A stretch of 36,418 bases of DNA from Bacillota bacterium (GCA_021781745.1 JAJXWH010000051.1:1-36418), one strand, 5' to 3'; counted from the first letter of the stretch, positions 1 through 8,823 are shown. The notes: generated by a model not told the origin, from the sequence alone. Made by a program: numbers and translations.

Positions 1-80
1 ACTTATATTAATGATTTGTTCATTATTTGTCCATATTTAAATCTGCTTCGTAGATTGTGTGTTTCTGCTACTCTCAAAAG

Positions 81-89
81 TTATCCACA
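81..89 (+). other. Isolated DnaA-box match
   Basis: The nonamer TTATCCACA is a perfect match to the DnaA box consensus. It stands alone; no second perfect box or DNA-unwinding-type array is seen nearby, so it is not evidence of an origin. The rest of bases 1-120 shows no gene. Confidence 0.3.
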
Positions 90-120
90 GATTTGACTTT
101 ATTATAAATTCCTATAGAGT

Positions 121-164
121 AAAAAAATGATGCTTTAAAGAAAAACTACTTTAAAACATCATTT
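121..164 (-). terminator. Rho-independent terminator after the ECF S-component gene
   Basis: The arms at 125-140 and 149-164 pair over 16 bases with one G-U pair. Read on the minus strand, the stem is followed by a run of T (the A run at 121-127). It lies just after the ECF stop codon and ends the aminotransferase-ECF operon. Confidence 0.85.
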
Positions 165-170
165 ATATTA

Positions 171-704
171 CTATATGTATTTTACATATTTTTTAAGAAT
201 TTTAGCTATAGGCAATCCTAATATTAGTCCAATAACAATTTGAGTTACATTTCCTGGTATTGATGCTACCGGTGATAGCCAATTTCCATAAAGGATTCCT
301 TCAGTAATATAATATCCAGCAATCATCCAAGCACCTGATAAAATTACTGCAAGAATATTTACTGCAAGGTTGTTTCCATTTCTGTTATTTCCCCATGTAA
401 TATATCCAACCATATATCCCATGATTCCTCTAACCACAAAAGTAAATGGTGCCCAAAGTGCCCAACCTGATGATAAATCAAAGATTGCCATTCCTACAGC
501 TCCAGCAATAGCACCTTTTTCCTTTCCAAAAACAATTGCTGCAATAAATAACATTACAGTTCCTAAATGAACTAATCCTCCGCTAGCTATAATTGGCAGT
601 CTAACATTTATAAATGCAGTTGCTACAAATACTAAAGCCGTTAATAATGCCGTTTCCACCATATCTTTTGTCGTAAATTTGCTTTTTCCTCTGTTTAATT
701 CCAT
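171..704 (-). CDS. ECF transporter S component (vitamin-type substrate-binding membrane subunit)
   Basis: This 177-residue, very hydrophobic protein has about five to six membrane segments, the usual size and shape of an energy-coupling-factor S component, which binds a vitamin or related small molecule and docks on the shared EcfT/EcfA module. The short cytoplasmic N-terminus with basic residues, followed by a first helix rich in Ala and Thr (near residues 15-33), is typical of the group. No EcfA or EcfT gene is in the window, so it would be a group II system using a module encoded elsewhere. It is 50 bases downstream of a class V aminotransferase in the same direction, so the two are probably co-transcribed. 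An AAGGTGGGG ribosome site precedes the ATG. The substrate cannot be read from the sequence; vitamin B6 is a guess from the neighbour. Confidence 0.85.
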   Translation of the reverse strand: MELNRGKSKFTTKDMVETALLTALVFVATAFINVRLPIIASGGLVHLGTVMLFIAAIVFGKEKGAIAGAVGMAIFDLSSGWALWAPFTFVVRGIMGYMVGYITWGNNRNGNNLAVNILAVILSGAWMIAGYYITEGILYGNWLSPVASIPGNVTQIVIGLILGLPIAKILKKYVKYI

Positions 705-754
705 TTTTTTGCCCCACCTTTATATTTATTTTTTTGTCTCAATGATGTATAATC

Positions 755-1900
755 TTATTCTCCAAAATATTTATTAAATAGTTTAACTAACTCCTTATTA
801 CTATTAAAGCCTAAGTCCTTTAATCCATTATCAATTATACTTAATGCATAGATTATTCTATCTAATTTTGCATTTTCTCCCATATGTCCAATTCTTAAAA
901 TAATATCTTCATATGGATTTAAAGATGTTATGATTAAAGTATTATACTTACTTAACATATGATTTTTAAGATTTAGCGCCCCTATATTTTCCGGTATCTT
1001 TACTGCTGTAACTGTATTAGAATATCCGTCTTCTAAAAATAATTCGAGACCATACTCAACAATTGCTTTTCTAGTTGCATTTGCTATTTTATCATGTCTG
1101 TTTAATACATTTTCAATTCCTTCATCTAATATATTATCAGCAGCTCTGCTTAATCCCATAATATCACTTATAGGCATAGTATAAGGAAACCATTTATTTT
1201 CATAATAATCTTTCCAAATGTTAAGATTACAATAGAACCCAACTACAGGAGTTTTTCTATTTTCCATAGCAGCTCTAGCCTTCTCACTAATGCTTACCAG
1301 CGTTAATCCAGCCGGAGCCGAAAACGCCTTTTGAGATCCTCCTAAAGCTATATCAATTTTCCATTCATCAACTCTTATCTCTTCCCCAGCCATAGCCGAA
1401 ACAGAATCCACAACACTTAAAATACCATACTCATTTAAAATTGGACATATCTTAGATAAATCATTTAACACCCCCGTTGGAGTATCACAATGAACTATTG
1501 TCGCATACTTAAAATCATGATCATTCTCTAAAAATTCTTTTAATTTATCTACATCTATATCTTTATTATAATAATCTGAAAAAAGTATCCCTTCTCCCCC
1601 GTACATTTCAACAAAGTCATTAAAACCTTTCCCATAAATACCATTATCTAAAACAAGTACTCTATCTCCTGGCTCAGTAAGAGATGCACATGCAGCTTCT
1701 AATCCTAAAATACCTTCCCCGCTTAATATATAAACTGGATTTTTAGTCCTTATTATTTTACCTATCTTATCACAAGTATTTTTATAGAATTCTACAAACT
1801 CCACATCAACATCTGGATTAGTAGTCTCCTTGGCCCTTTCCAATCTAACATTTTCTCTTACATACGCTGGCCCCGGAGCATACACAAATTTATCGTTCAT
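755..1900 (-). CDS. Class V PLP-dependent aminotransferase (alanine-glyoxylate / pyridoxamine-pyruvate type)
   Basis: A 381-residue fold-type I PLP enzyme of the alanine-glyoxylate/serine-pyruvate aminotransferase group. The PLP-binding Asp is D165 in VVDSVSAM, the Schiff-base Lys is K191 in GGSQKAF, and the following SAPAGLT is typical of the family. Length is normal and nothing is missing. These enzymes move an amino group between a small amino acid and a keto acid; pyridoxamine-pyruvate aminotransferase belongs to the same family. The neighbouring ECF S-component makes a role in vitamin salvage possible, but glyoxylate, phosphonate or serine metabolism cannot be excluded. A GAGGG-type ribosome site precedes the ATG. 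The promoter and a palindromic site upstream are listed separately. Confidence 0.85.
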   Translation of the reverse strand: MNDKFVYAPGPAYVRENVRLERAKETTNPDVDVEFVEFYKNTCDKIGKIIRTKNPVYILSGEGILGLEAACASLTEPGDRVLVLDNGIYGKGFNDFVEMYGGEGILFSDYYNKDIDVDKLKEFLENDHDFKYATIVHCDTPTGVLNDLSKICPILNEYGILSVVDSVSAMAGEEIRVDEWKIDIALGGSQKAFSAPAGLTLVSISEKARAAMENRKTPVVGFYCNLNIWKDYYENKWFPYTMPISDIMGLSRAADNILDEGIENVLNRHDKIANATRKAIVEYGLELFLEDGYSNTVTAVKIPENIGALNLKNHMLSKYNTLIITSLNPYEDIILRIGHMGENAKLDRIIYALSIIDNGLKDLGFNSNKELVKLFNKYFGE

Positions 1901-1941
1901 CAGATATACTTCCCTCTTTTCTTCCGCAATTTAATATTAAT

Positions 1942-1970
1942 AAAATAGCATACAAAACAAAAAATGTAAA
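1942..1970 (-). promoter_or_regulatory. Sigma-A promoter of the aminotransferase-ECF operon
   Basis: On the minus strand the -35 TTTACA (1965-1970) and the -10 TATTTT (1942-1947) are separated by exactly 17 bases. This sits about 40 bases upstream of the start codon and is the best promoter in the gap. Confidence 0.55.
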
Positions 1971-1983
1971 TTGTATGCATACA
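1948..1983. promoter_or_regulatory. Possible operator: palindrome plus a half-site around the promoter
   Basis: TGTATGCATACA at 1972-1983 is a perfect 12-base palindrome touching the -35 box on its upstream side. Its half GCATAC recurs at 1948-1953, directly against the -10 box. Repeated half-sites bracketing a -35 box suit a GntR/MocR-type regulator, but no regulator gene lies here. Confidence 0.4.
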
Positions 1984-2131
1984 TTATTGAAATTATAAGT
2001 TATAAGAGATAAGTTATAAAGGTGAGTTTTTTTATAAATACCTGCATTTTAGGCTTTGCTAATTATCAGAAATATATTCAATATTTATTGGTGTTAATCT
2101 ATATCTAAACACATATAATTATTTATAATTT

Positions 2132-3520
2132 TTAAGAATAGCAAATTATCGGAGTTCCTTCCTCAATATTATTAAAGATAATATTTGCTAAATATAATGG
2201 TGCATTTACACATCCATGAGACCCATTAGTTTTATAAATATTTCCGCCGAAATTCCCTCTCCAACTTGCATCATGAATGCCTACACTACCATAAAATGGC
2301 ATCCAAAACTTCACCGAAGTTCTATAGTTCTCGCCTTTCAATGTAGCATCTTTCTGTTTGTATTCAAGCATAAAAGTGCCTTCAGGTGTCTTGTTTCCTT
2401 TTTCCACATTTCCTGTGACAATATCCCCTTCCACTACAAGTAATCCCTTTTTGTAAAACCACAAATGTTGGCGTGTCATATTAATTTCAACATATGTATT
2501 ACCAATATCATTACCATCATCTCCACGATATAATGCAGTTTGCTTATATATAGGTTCTCTTGTTACGGATTTCCCTTCTTGTATTATTTCTATTAATTCT
2601 TTCATTTCCTCTGGTTTGTTAATCAACCAGCCATAAGTGCCCCCACTAACTTTTACTGTTGTCCCTAATGATGTTGAAAAATTTCTTGTTTTATCTGCCG
2701 TATTATATATCTCACCTAGCTTGCCTATATATTTACCAATTTCTATCTTGTTAAATGTTATTTCAAAATTTTCATTAACATTAAGCCAATTGTGTATAGT
2801 AGCACCATCTAATATTTCTGTTATTCCACCACTTGAATAAGTAATTGATACAGAGGTATATTTATTGAGCATATTTTTAGCATTTATGACTTCCTGAGAT
2901 TTTGAAGTATATTTAGGATTCTCATAACAATTAGCTGCCTCAAGACTTATCTTTTCCTGTCCTGTACTTATTGCGTCAATTACCTTTTTATATAAAATAT
3001 CTTTATTAATTTTATTTCCATAAACTTCATCAACTATTGAATAGCCATTTTCTGTATATTTCAAACTTGGATTTTGTGGTTCTACTATTTTTTTCTTATC
3101 AAAATAAGAAAATTTATCAAAACGGTCTTTTAATAATTTTTCATTATAATTGACAATCTCCGATACCTTATATTTTTGCGGCTTGAAAATTGCAAGAAAC
3201 CAACCCAAAGGATTTTGACTATCTTTAAGCTCTTTTATCTTAGTCACTAAATTATATTTCAACTCAATTTCAGAGCCTTTAATTTGCTCATTCATATTAT
3301 CCCTTCCTTCTAAATCTAGGGTATATGATTTTATCTTAGATAATATTTCTACCTCAGCTTCCTCTTCAGTTTTTCCCGAAACACTTATACTATTAATTTC
3401 AGAACCAATATAAAAATGTTTCGAAAAATATATTGATACGCTTAAATATAGAATCAAAAAAGAGCAGCTAATTAATATTGTTGATTTTATAAGTTTACGC
3501 TTTTTTATATGCCTTTCCAT
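2132..3520 (-). CDS. L,D-transpeptidase with N-terminal anchor (YkuD, peptidoglycan cross-linking)
   Basis: A 462-residue membrane-anchored cell-wall enzyme. An N-terminal basic stretch and one membrane segment (about residues 11-33) are followed by a long region of the PG_binding_4 type found before many clostridial YkuD domains, then a C-terminal YkuD catalytic domain from about residue 340. The catalytic motif SHGCVNAP is present, with the nucleophile at C437 and the paired His in GIHDASW. Such enzymes form 3-3 peptide cross-links or attach groups to peptidoglycan outside the membrane and resist most penicillins. A good GGAGGT site precedes the ATG. The next gene upstream is a paralogue of the same layout, so this is a tandem duplication that has diverged. 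Confidence 0.93.
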   Translation of the reverse strand: MERHIKKRKLIKSTILISCSFLILYLSVSIYFSKHFYIGSEINSISVSGKTEEEAEVEILSKIKSYTLDLEGRDNMNEQIKGSEIELKYNLVTKIKELKDSQNPLGWFLAIFKPQKYKVSEIVNYNEKLLKDRFDKFSYFDKKKIVEPQNPSLKYTENGYSIVDEVYGNKINKDILYKKVIDAISTGQEKISLEAANCYENPKYTSKSQEVINAKNMLNKYTSVSITYSSGGITEILDGATIHNWLNVNENFEITFNKIEIGKYIGKLGEIYNTADKTRNFSTSLGTTVKVSGGTYGWLINKPEEMKELIEIIQEGKSVTREPIYKQTALYRGDDGNDIGNTYVEINMTRQHLWFYKKGLLVVEGDIVTGNVEKGNKTPEGTFMLEYKQKDATLKGENYRTSVKFWMPFYGSVGIHDASWRGNFGGNIYKTNGSHGCVNAPLYLANIIFNNIEEGTPIICYS

Positions 3521-3560
3521 AAGACCTCCATTGCACTTTTGATATTTTAATAATTATGTA

Positions 3561-3580
3561 GTTCTAATTATGTTTAGAAC
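3561..3580. repeat. Inverted repeat upstream of the first L,D-transpeptidase gene
   Basis: GTTCTAA and its exact complement TTAGAAC are separated by 6 bases, about 40 bases before the start codon. No T run follows, so an operator is more likely than a terminator. No partner regulator is visible. Confidence 0.35.
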
Positions 3581-3627
3581 ATGGAGCATCTATATATTGC
3601 TTGAGAGTAACTCTACTAACTAATTCC

Positions 3628-3674
3628 AAAAAAAAAAAAAAGAAAAGCCTAATCCAATTTGATTAAACTTTTCT
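3628..3674 (-). terminator. Terminator after the second L,D-transpeptidase gene
   Basis: AGAAAAG...CTTTTCT arms (3641-3674) with inner TAATC/GATTA pairing and one internal mismatch form a hairpin. On the minus strand it is followed by 14 T (A run 3628-3641). It separates the two transpeptidase genes, so they have separate transcripts. Confidence 0.8.
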
Positions 3675-3702
3675 CTTTAACTTACTTGGTATTCTAGTAC
3701 AA

Positions 3703-4944
3703 TTATGAATAATAACAAATCACAGGAATTCCTGTCCAAGCATTATCATATACGGTTTTTGCTACTGAATACGGTGCGTTTACACATCCATGGGAACCAT
3801 CAGTCTTATAGATTTGTCCACCAAATTCTGATCTCCAGCTTGCATCATGAAGTCCAATATTTTTATTAAAAGGCATCCAAAAGCTAACTGGAGCAGCATA
3901 ATCTTCACCTCTTAACACAGTATCTTTTTGCATAGCGTAGATATTATAAACACCCGTTGGTGTTGAATTTCCAGCACTTTCATTACCTGTAACAACGTCA
4001 CCATCTACTACTAAGTAACCATTTTTATAAAACCACAAATGTTGCTTAGTCATATCAATTTCTATAAAAGAATCCCCAACATTGCTAAAATAGCTTGCAG
4101 CTGATGTTTGAACATATAATGGATGCTTAGTTATAGTTTGTCCACTTTTTATGTTTTCTATTAATGCATTTGTTTCCCCTGCACTATCAATTACCCAACT
4201 GTGGTTATTCCCTTCATAACCACCACTAACACTTATGCTTGTTCCCATTAGTGATGTATAATTATCCGCCATCTTATTTACGTAATTTCTTACTATTGAT
4301 GCATTGATACTTATATTATAATTTCCATCAATATTAATCCAGTCTTTTATAGTAGATCCATCTAGCACTTGTATTTGTCCCGCATAATTATAAGTAATTT
4401 TTGAAGACATATATTTGTCAATTGTATCTTTCGCAGAAATTACTTCTGGCGAATCTGAAACATACTTAGGATCCTCATAACATTTTATTTCTTCTAAATC
4501 TAATTTTGAATCCTTATTCTTAATTGCATTAATAATATTCTTATATAAAATGTCTCTGTTAACTTGATTCCCATAGACCTCTTTATAAATCACAAAATTA
4601 TTGTTTTCATAAATCAATTTAGCATTTTGTGATAGAATAACATTATTGCTGTCAAAACATGATAGCTTGTTTATGCATTCTTGTAATAAATTATCATCAT
4701 ATGAAACATCATTAGAACTATTGCTACCATACTTTAAATTAATATCAGATCCCTTTATTTTTTCTACAAGTCCACCTCTCTCCTTTAGTGATAAAGTATA
4801 ATTCTGAGCTGAACTGTCACTTGTCGTTTTAGCTGAAACACCTATGGTGTTAATTGAAAAAACTAAGAATAAAGCAAACATCATTATTAGAGAAGTTATA
4901 GCACCTCTAATAAATTTATTTATTTTATTTTCATTCGTATCCAT
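3703..4944 (-). CDS. L,D-transpeptidase, second tandem copy (YkuD)
   Basis: A 413-residue paralogue of the gene downstream. An N-terminal hydrophobic segment (about residues 11-38) ends in GVSAKT, which could be cleaved as a signal peptide, so this copy may be secreted rather than anchored. PG_binding_4-like regions and a C-terminal YkuD domain follow. The motif SHGCVNAP is intact with nucleophile C387. The start is placed at the ATG at 4944 because GGGGGG lies 6 bases before it; an in-frame ATG at 4989 gives 15 more residues but has no ribosome site at proper spacing. A strong promoter with an unusual long palindrome lies upstream, so expression is probably repressed under some condition. 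Confidence 0.92.
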   Translation of the reverse strand: MDTNENKINKFIRGAITSLIMMFALFLVFSINTIGVSAKTTSDSSAQNYTLSLKERGGLVEKIKGSDINLKYGSNSSNDVSYDDNLLQECINKLSCFDSNNVILSQNAKLIYENNNFVIYKEVYGNQVNRDILYKNIINAIKNKDSKLDLEEIKCYEDPKYVSDSPEVISAKDTIDKYMSSKITYNYAGQIQVLDGSTIKDWINIDGNYNISINASIVRNYVNKMADNYTSLMGTSISVSGGYEGNNHSWVIDSAGETNALIENIKSGQTITKHPLYVQTSAASYFSNVGDSFIEIDMTKQHLWFYKNGYLVVDGDVVTGNESAGNSTPTGVYNIYAMQKDTVLRGEDYAAPVSFWMPFNKNIGLHDASWRSEFGGQIYKTDGSHGCVNAPYSVAKTVYDNAWTGIPVICYYS

Positions 4945-5061
4945 AAATATCCCCCCATATAATCTAAAAATACCCAATCCTTTGCACATACTTTTTATAG
5001 TAATTATTCCCTAATCCTCCTTTATAATCATCTTTTAAAATAAACAACTTATTTTTACTTA

Positions 5062-5088
5062 AAATTTTGTATTATTAATACAAAATTT
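5062..5088. promoter_or_regulatory. 27-base palindromic operator at the start of transcription
   Basis: The arms 5062-5074 and 5076-5088 are perfect complements over 13 bases with one central base. The palindrome begins one base after the -10 box of the second L,D-transpeptidase promoter and would cover its start site. It has no T run and is unlike a terminator. Confidence 0.5.
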
Positions 5089-5118
5089 ATTATACAATAT
5101 TTCCCAATGCAAATGCAA
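5089..5118 (-). promoter_or_regulatory. Promoter of the second L,D-transpeptidase gene
   Basis: The minus-strand -10 is TATAAT (5089-5094). An upstream TTGCAT (5113-5118) could serve as -35 with an 18-base spacer. The leader to the start codon is about 140 bases. Confidence 0.5.
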
Positions 5119-5155
5119 ATATAATATTCTTGTCTTCATATCCTTACCTTTGTTA

Positions 5156-5187
5156 ACAAAAAGGTATAGATCTGTTATCTATACCTT
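5156..5187 (-). terminator. Terminator after the CheV gene
   Basis: AAGGTATAGA (5161-5170) pairs perfectly with 5178-5187 across a 7-base loop, and on the minus strand is followed by TTTTTG. It lies about 50 bases after the cheV stop. Confidence 0.8.
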
Positions 5188-5239
5188 GCTGAAATATGTA
5201 ATTTAATCTAAATAATAATGAACTTTTTAATATCATATC

Positions 5240-6142
5240 TTACATATTTAATAATTTATCTATAGTATCTACAAGTTCACTAACTTCTGGCTTACTTAAT
5301 TGAGCATCAGCTTTAACAGATTCTCCTTTATGTCTTAGCTCTTCAGTAATTAATGATGAAAAAATTATAACAGGCAATTCCCTTAAAACATCATGTTCTT
5401 TTATTCTTCTAGTAAGTGTAAGACCATCCATTTGTGGCATTTCAATATCAGTAATAAGCAATTGCACATCTTTAGTAAAGTTTTCTCCTTTTTCCTCTGC
5501 TAACTTACTTAGGAAATTTAGAGCTTGACTACCATCATCGAAAATTCTTAGATTCTTGAAGCCTGCTTTTGTAAGTGTATCTTTTAAAAGTCTTCTAATT
5601 AAAGCTGAATCATCTGCTAAAACTAATTTTATTCCCGATCTATCTTTATAATCTACTTTTACTAGTCTATCCTCACTAATTCCAACGCTTGGACAAATAT
5701 CTGTAACTATTTTTTCAAAATCAAGCATAATTAATACTTTACCATTTAAAAGTATGTTACCAACAGCCAGTGAGTTTTCTGATAAATCATCTGGCTTTCT
5801 TATTTCCTCCCATTTAATACGATGCACTGCTATTATATCATCAATATTAAATGAAACTTTTATTTTATTAAACTCGCAAACTATAACTTTTGAGCCAAGG
5901 TTTAAAGCTTCCTTCTTAGTTAAAATATATTTCAAATCAATTAAAGTAAGAATTTCATCTCTGCACAAAATAAGTCCTGCTATTTCTGGCTTAGGATCTG
6001 GTAATTTAGTTAAACCACTCTTGGGCATTTCAATTACTTCTTTAACTTTTACAACATTAATTGCATAATGATTACCATTAGCAATAAATTCAATAATCTC
6101 TAATTCACCAGTACCTGATTCTAATAATATGTTGTTATTCAT
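5240..6142 (-). CDS. cheV: CheV chemotaxis coupling protein (CheW domain + receiver)
   Basis: A 300-residue protein with an N-terminal CheW-like domain (about residues 14-150) and a C-terminal response-regulator receiver (about 172-298). The receiver has the acidic pair D177/D178, the phosphoryl-accepting D232 in LITDIEMPQMDG and K284, so it should be phosphorylated by CheA. CheV links chemoreceptors to CheA in the cytoplasm and helps adaptation. The gene stands alone between two terminators, away from a che operon, which is common for cheV. The upstream region has a TATAAT preceded by a weak TTACAT. The start ATG follows a GGGGTAGAGG stretch. Confidence 0.93.
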   Translation of the reverse strand: MNNNILLESGTGELEIIEFIANGNHYAINVVKVKEVIEMPKSGLTKLPDPKPEIAGLILCRDEILTLIDLKYILTKKEALNLGSKVIVCEFNKIKVSFNIDDIIAVHRIKWEEIRKPDDLSENSLAVGNILLNGKVLIMLDFEKIVTDICPSVGISEDRLVKVDYKDRSGIKLVLADDSALIRRLLKDTLTKAGFKNLRIFDDGSQALNFLSKLAEEKGENFTKDVQLLITDIEMPQMDGLTLTRRIKEHDVLRELPVIIFSSLITEELRHKGESVKADAQLSKPEVSELVDTIDKLLNM

Positions 6143-6281
6143 AATGCCTCTACCCCTTACTCTATCTTTATTTATATTATCGTAAATAAAAACTTTCCCT
6201 TTATTATTATATATTATAACATTTATCCACTTTGAAATGTAACTTTTAAATAGCTAAATTTAACTTGAAAACCATATAAAT

Positions 6282-6335
6282 AAAAAACTACACTTAATCG
6301 TAATACATTTTAAGTATAACAACTAAGTATAGTTT
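6282..6335 (-). terminator. Terminator of the xpaC-telA operon
   Basis: AAACTACACTTA (6285-6296) pairs with 6324-6335 with one G-U. The loop itself contains the pairable ATTTTAAGTAT stretch. On the minus strand the stem runs into TTTTTT. It sits 19 bases after the telA stop. Confidence 0.7.
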
Positions 6336-6353
6336 CTTATATTTTTAATTTTA

Positions 6354-7496
6354 TTACTTCTTTAGCTGTAGAAGTCTATTTTTCAATTGTTCTTCAATAT
6401 TTTGAAGTTCAACTTCAGCTGCTTTACGTTTTTCACGTCCTTCAGTTTGAATACGAAGCACTTCATCTAGAGTTGAAATTAATGATTCATTTGTCATTTT
6501 AAGAGTTTCTATATCAACAATTCCACGTTCTGATTCTTTAGCTGTTTCTATAGTTGACATCTTAAGGGTTTCCGCATTCTTACGTAAAAGTTCATTTGTC
6601 ATATTTGTTACTTCACTTTGAACTCTAGCAGCATTGCTGGAATGAGCTACTCCAAGGGCTAAAACTATTTGACTCTTCCAAAGAGGAATAGTATTAACAA
6701 TAGTAGATTGTATTTTTTCAGACATTAAAGAGTCATTATTTTGAATTAAACGAATTTGAGGCGCCATTTGAAGAGAAATCATCCTGGTTAACTCTAAGTC
6801 ATGAACCTTTTTTTCAAAGCGGTTGCATAAAGACATAAAATCATTTGTAGCCTGTGCATCCTCAGGTAGTCCACTTAGCCTTGCTTTTTCTGCTAATTTA
6901 GGAAGTTCTTCTTTTTCCAACTTTGAAAGCTTCTTTCTTCCAGCCAAAATGTACATAGATAGTTCTTTAAAATAAACTTTATTTATTTCATACATCTTAT
7001 CAAGCATTGCAATATCTTTTAATAACTGTATTTGGTGAGTTTCGAGGGTATTACATATTTTATTTATGTTACCTTCTACTTTCTCATATTTTGCTCTCAT
7101 ATGCTCGATTTTTTCTGTTGTTTTTTTAAACAATCCAAAAAAACCTTTTTTTTCATCTGAATTCTCAAAATTCTTTAATTCGACCACTACATTTGATAAC
7201 ATTTCACCTATCTCACCTAAGTCTTTAGTCTTTACATTGTTTAAAGCTGATTCAGAAAAATCTGCGATTTTCTTTTGGGCACCTACACCATATTGTAAAA
7301 TTGAATTTGAATTACTAATATCGATTTTCTCTACAAATTCCTCTACCATCTTCTTTTCTTCTTCAGTTAAATAGCTGTCATCAAAAATTTCTGCTTGCTT
7401 ATTCTCTTCCACTTTAGCAATGGGAGTTTCCTCCTCAAAAGGCTCAAATGTTAAGCTTGGTGCAACGTTAATGTCTTCTTTAAATCCATCACTCAC
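6354..7496 (-). CDS. TelA/YaaN-family protein (toxic anion resistance)
   Basis: A 380-residue acidic, helix-rich soluble protein of the TelA family (B. subtilis YaaN), first linked to tellurite resistance and later to resistance to cell-envelope stress; the biochemical role is unknown. The C-terminal half is mostly predicted coiled coil (for example EKRKAAEVELQNIEEQLKN). I prefer the GTG start at 7496, because GAGGAGG lies 8 bases upstream. An ATG at 7544 would add 16 residues but overlaps the xpaC stop and has poor spacing to a ribosome site. The upstream partner is XpaC, the same order as xpaC-yaaN of Bacillus, so the two proteins very likely act together. Confidence 0.9.
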   Translation of the reverse strand: MSDGFKEDINVAPSLTFEPFEEETPIAKVEENKQAEIFDDSYLTEEEKKMVEEFVEKIDISNSNSILQYGVGAQKKIADFSESALNNVKTKDLGEIGEMLSNVVVELKNFENSDEKKGFFGLFKKTTEKIEHMRAKYEKVEGNINKICNTLETHQIQLLKDIAMLDKMYEINKVYFKELSMYILAGRKKLSKLEKEELPKLAEKARLSGLPEDAQATNDFMSLCNRFEKKVHDLELTRMISLQMAPQIRLIQNNDSLMSEKIQSTIVNTIPLWKSQIVLALGVAHSSNAARVQSEVTNMTNELLRKNAETLKMSTIETAKESERGIVDIETLKMTNESLISTLDEVLRIQTEGREKRKAAEVELQNIEEQLKNRLLQLKK

Positions 7497-7524
7497 TATT
7501 AATTCCTCCTCATTTGGTTGGATT

Positions 7525-8727
7525 TTACTTTTTATCAAAATCATTTTTAGTTAAACCTTCTTGGGTAAAAAGTGTTTCAAGGACAGAAATATCCGTAGAA
7601 ATATCTAAAGCTATTTCCTCAAACAAATCATCCAATAATTTTTCAAAGGCTGCATTTATACTATCTATAGCTTTCTCTATTTCATTTTTTGCTTTCTTAA
7701 TATTATCGCCCTGAACTGGTTGATCATTTAACTCTTTATATGAATTAACTAATTTTAAACTCATAGGGAGATAATGATTAATAAATTTACTAGCTTCTGA
7801 CAATTTCTTAGGGTTATTTTCTATATATTTAAATATCTGACCTACAACATTCTGAAGTCTTAACAATTTTGATGAGATTTCTTCCTTTGGTATAGCATCA
7901 TTTACCGCTTTAATCTGCTCTATGTAATTTCTCCCCATTTCAATTGTATCTCTTAATTCCCTTTGCACAGGATCATTCATTTCCTTATTTAATTCTTCTT
8001 GTCTTCTTCGTTCGTCTTCGTTACGTTTCTTCATAGCTTCCTGTGAATTCAAATAATTTTCATAAACTTCATCCGTTAACATGAAATAAGTTTGTTTATC
8101 ATCAATATGTGCTTGGGTAAACATCTCCAAATCCATCATCTTTCTTAAATCTTTAATAACAAATTTATTCTTTTTCTTAATTACAGCAGCTAACTCCTCA
8201 ATAGAACAATAGTTATGACTACTGAGCAATTTTGTATATTGTCTAAAGCGCTGTATTCTATTCCTTAAAGAAATTCCCCTTAAAGTCATAGACATACTTC
8301 CTGCAAAAAAAGAAAATAGCACTCCCAGGCTTATAAAGTTGAATATTGATGATGCTCCCCATAAAGAAATAATTATTGAACAAGCAATTAATAAAATTCC
8401 TAATGCACCACTTAAAATAGACCCAAATACAATATAAAGTATTCCCGATATACTTCCAGGAGGCCTCTTTACAAAATACTTTTGGACTTTATTCTCATTC
8501 TTTGCAATTATATTGTTAGAATTTCTATATTGCTTTTTAATTTTTTCTCTCATTTCTCTATTATAATGCCTTGATTTATTCTTAATCTTTACTTTTACTT
8601 CATTAATAGTATCTTCAGCCTTATCATTAATCTCTTTTTTTATTCCTGCAAAACCTATAGCATCCAATGCGCTTTTCACCGTATCTCTAATTTGGTCTTC
8701 TAAATCAGAAAAATCCCTTTTGCCCAT
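7525..8727 (-). CDS. xpaC: XpaC-family membrane protein
   Basis: A 400-residue protein with a charged N-terminal region, two adjacent membrane segments (about residues 95-150) and a long charged, coiled-coil C-terminal part. It matches the XpaC family, named for hydrolysis of 5-bromo-4-chloroindolyl phosphate in Bacillus, although a true phosphatase activity is doubtful. The start is the second of two close ATG codons (8727), since GGAGG directly touches the first one and is 6 bases from the second. It is the first gene of the xpaC-telA operon. Confidence 0.87.
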   Translation of the reverse strand: MGKRDFSDLEDQIRDTVKSALDAIGFAGIKKEINDKAEDTINEVKVKIKNKSRHYNREMREKIKKQYRNSNNIIAKNENKVQKYFVKRPPGSISGILYIVFGSILSGALGILLIACSIIISLWGASSIFNFISLGVLFSFFAGSMSMTLRGISLRNRIQRFRQYTKLLSSHNYCSIEELAAVIKKKNKFVIKDLRKMMDLEMFTQAHIDDKQTYFMLTDEVYENYLNSQEAMKKRNEDERRRQEELNKEMNDPVQRELRDTIEMGRNYIEQIKAVNDAIPKEEISSKLLRLQNVVGQIFKYIENNPKKLSEASKFINHYLPMSLKLVNSYKELNDQPVQGDNIKKAKNEIEKAIDSINAAFEKLLDDLFEEIALDISTDISVLETLFTQEGLTKNDFDKK

Positions 8728-8794
8728 GCTCATCCTCCAAATTATTTTCTTGCGACTCCTAAAACTTTTCTGTAATTAATAATATTTTGGCTTT

Positions 8795-8823
8795 ATTATA
8801 TATCATTCTTAAGTAAATTACAA
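8795..8823 (-). promoter_or_regulatory. Promoter of xpaC-telA
   Basis: Minus-strand -35 TTGTAA (8818-8823) and -10 TATAAT (8795-8800) with a 17-base spacer. Confidence 0.65.

Noticed and set aside
81..89. Perfect DnaA box as a possible origin
   Set aside because: A single box; the near-matches at about 6215, 16905 and 19640 are isolated. No cluster and no origin genes.
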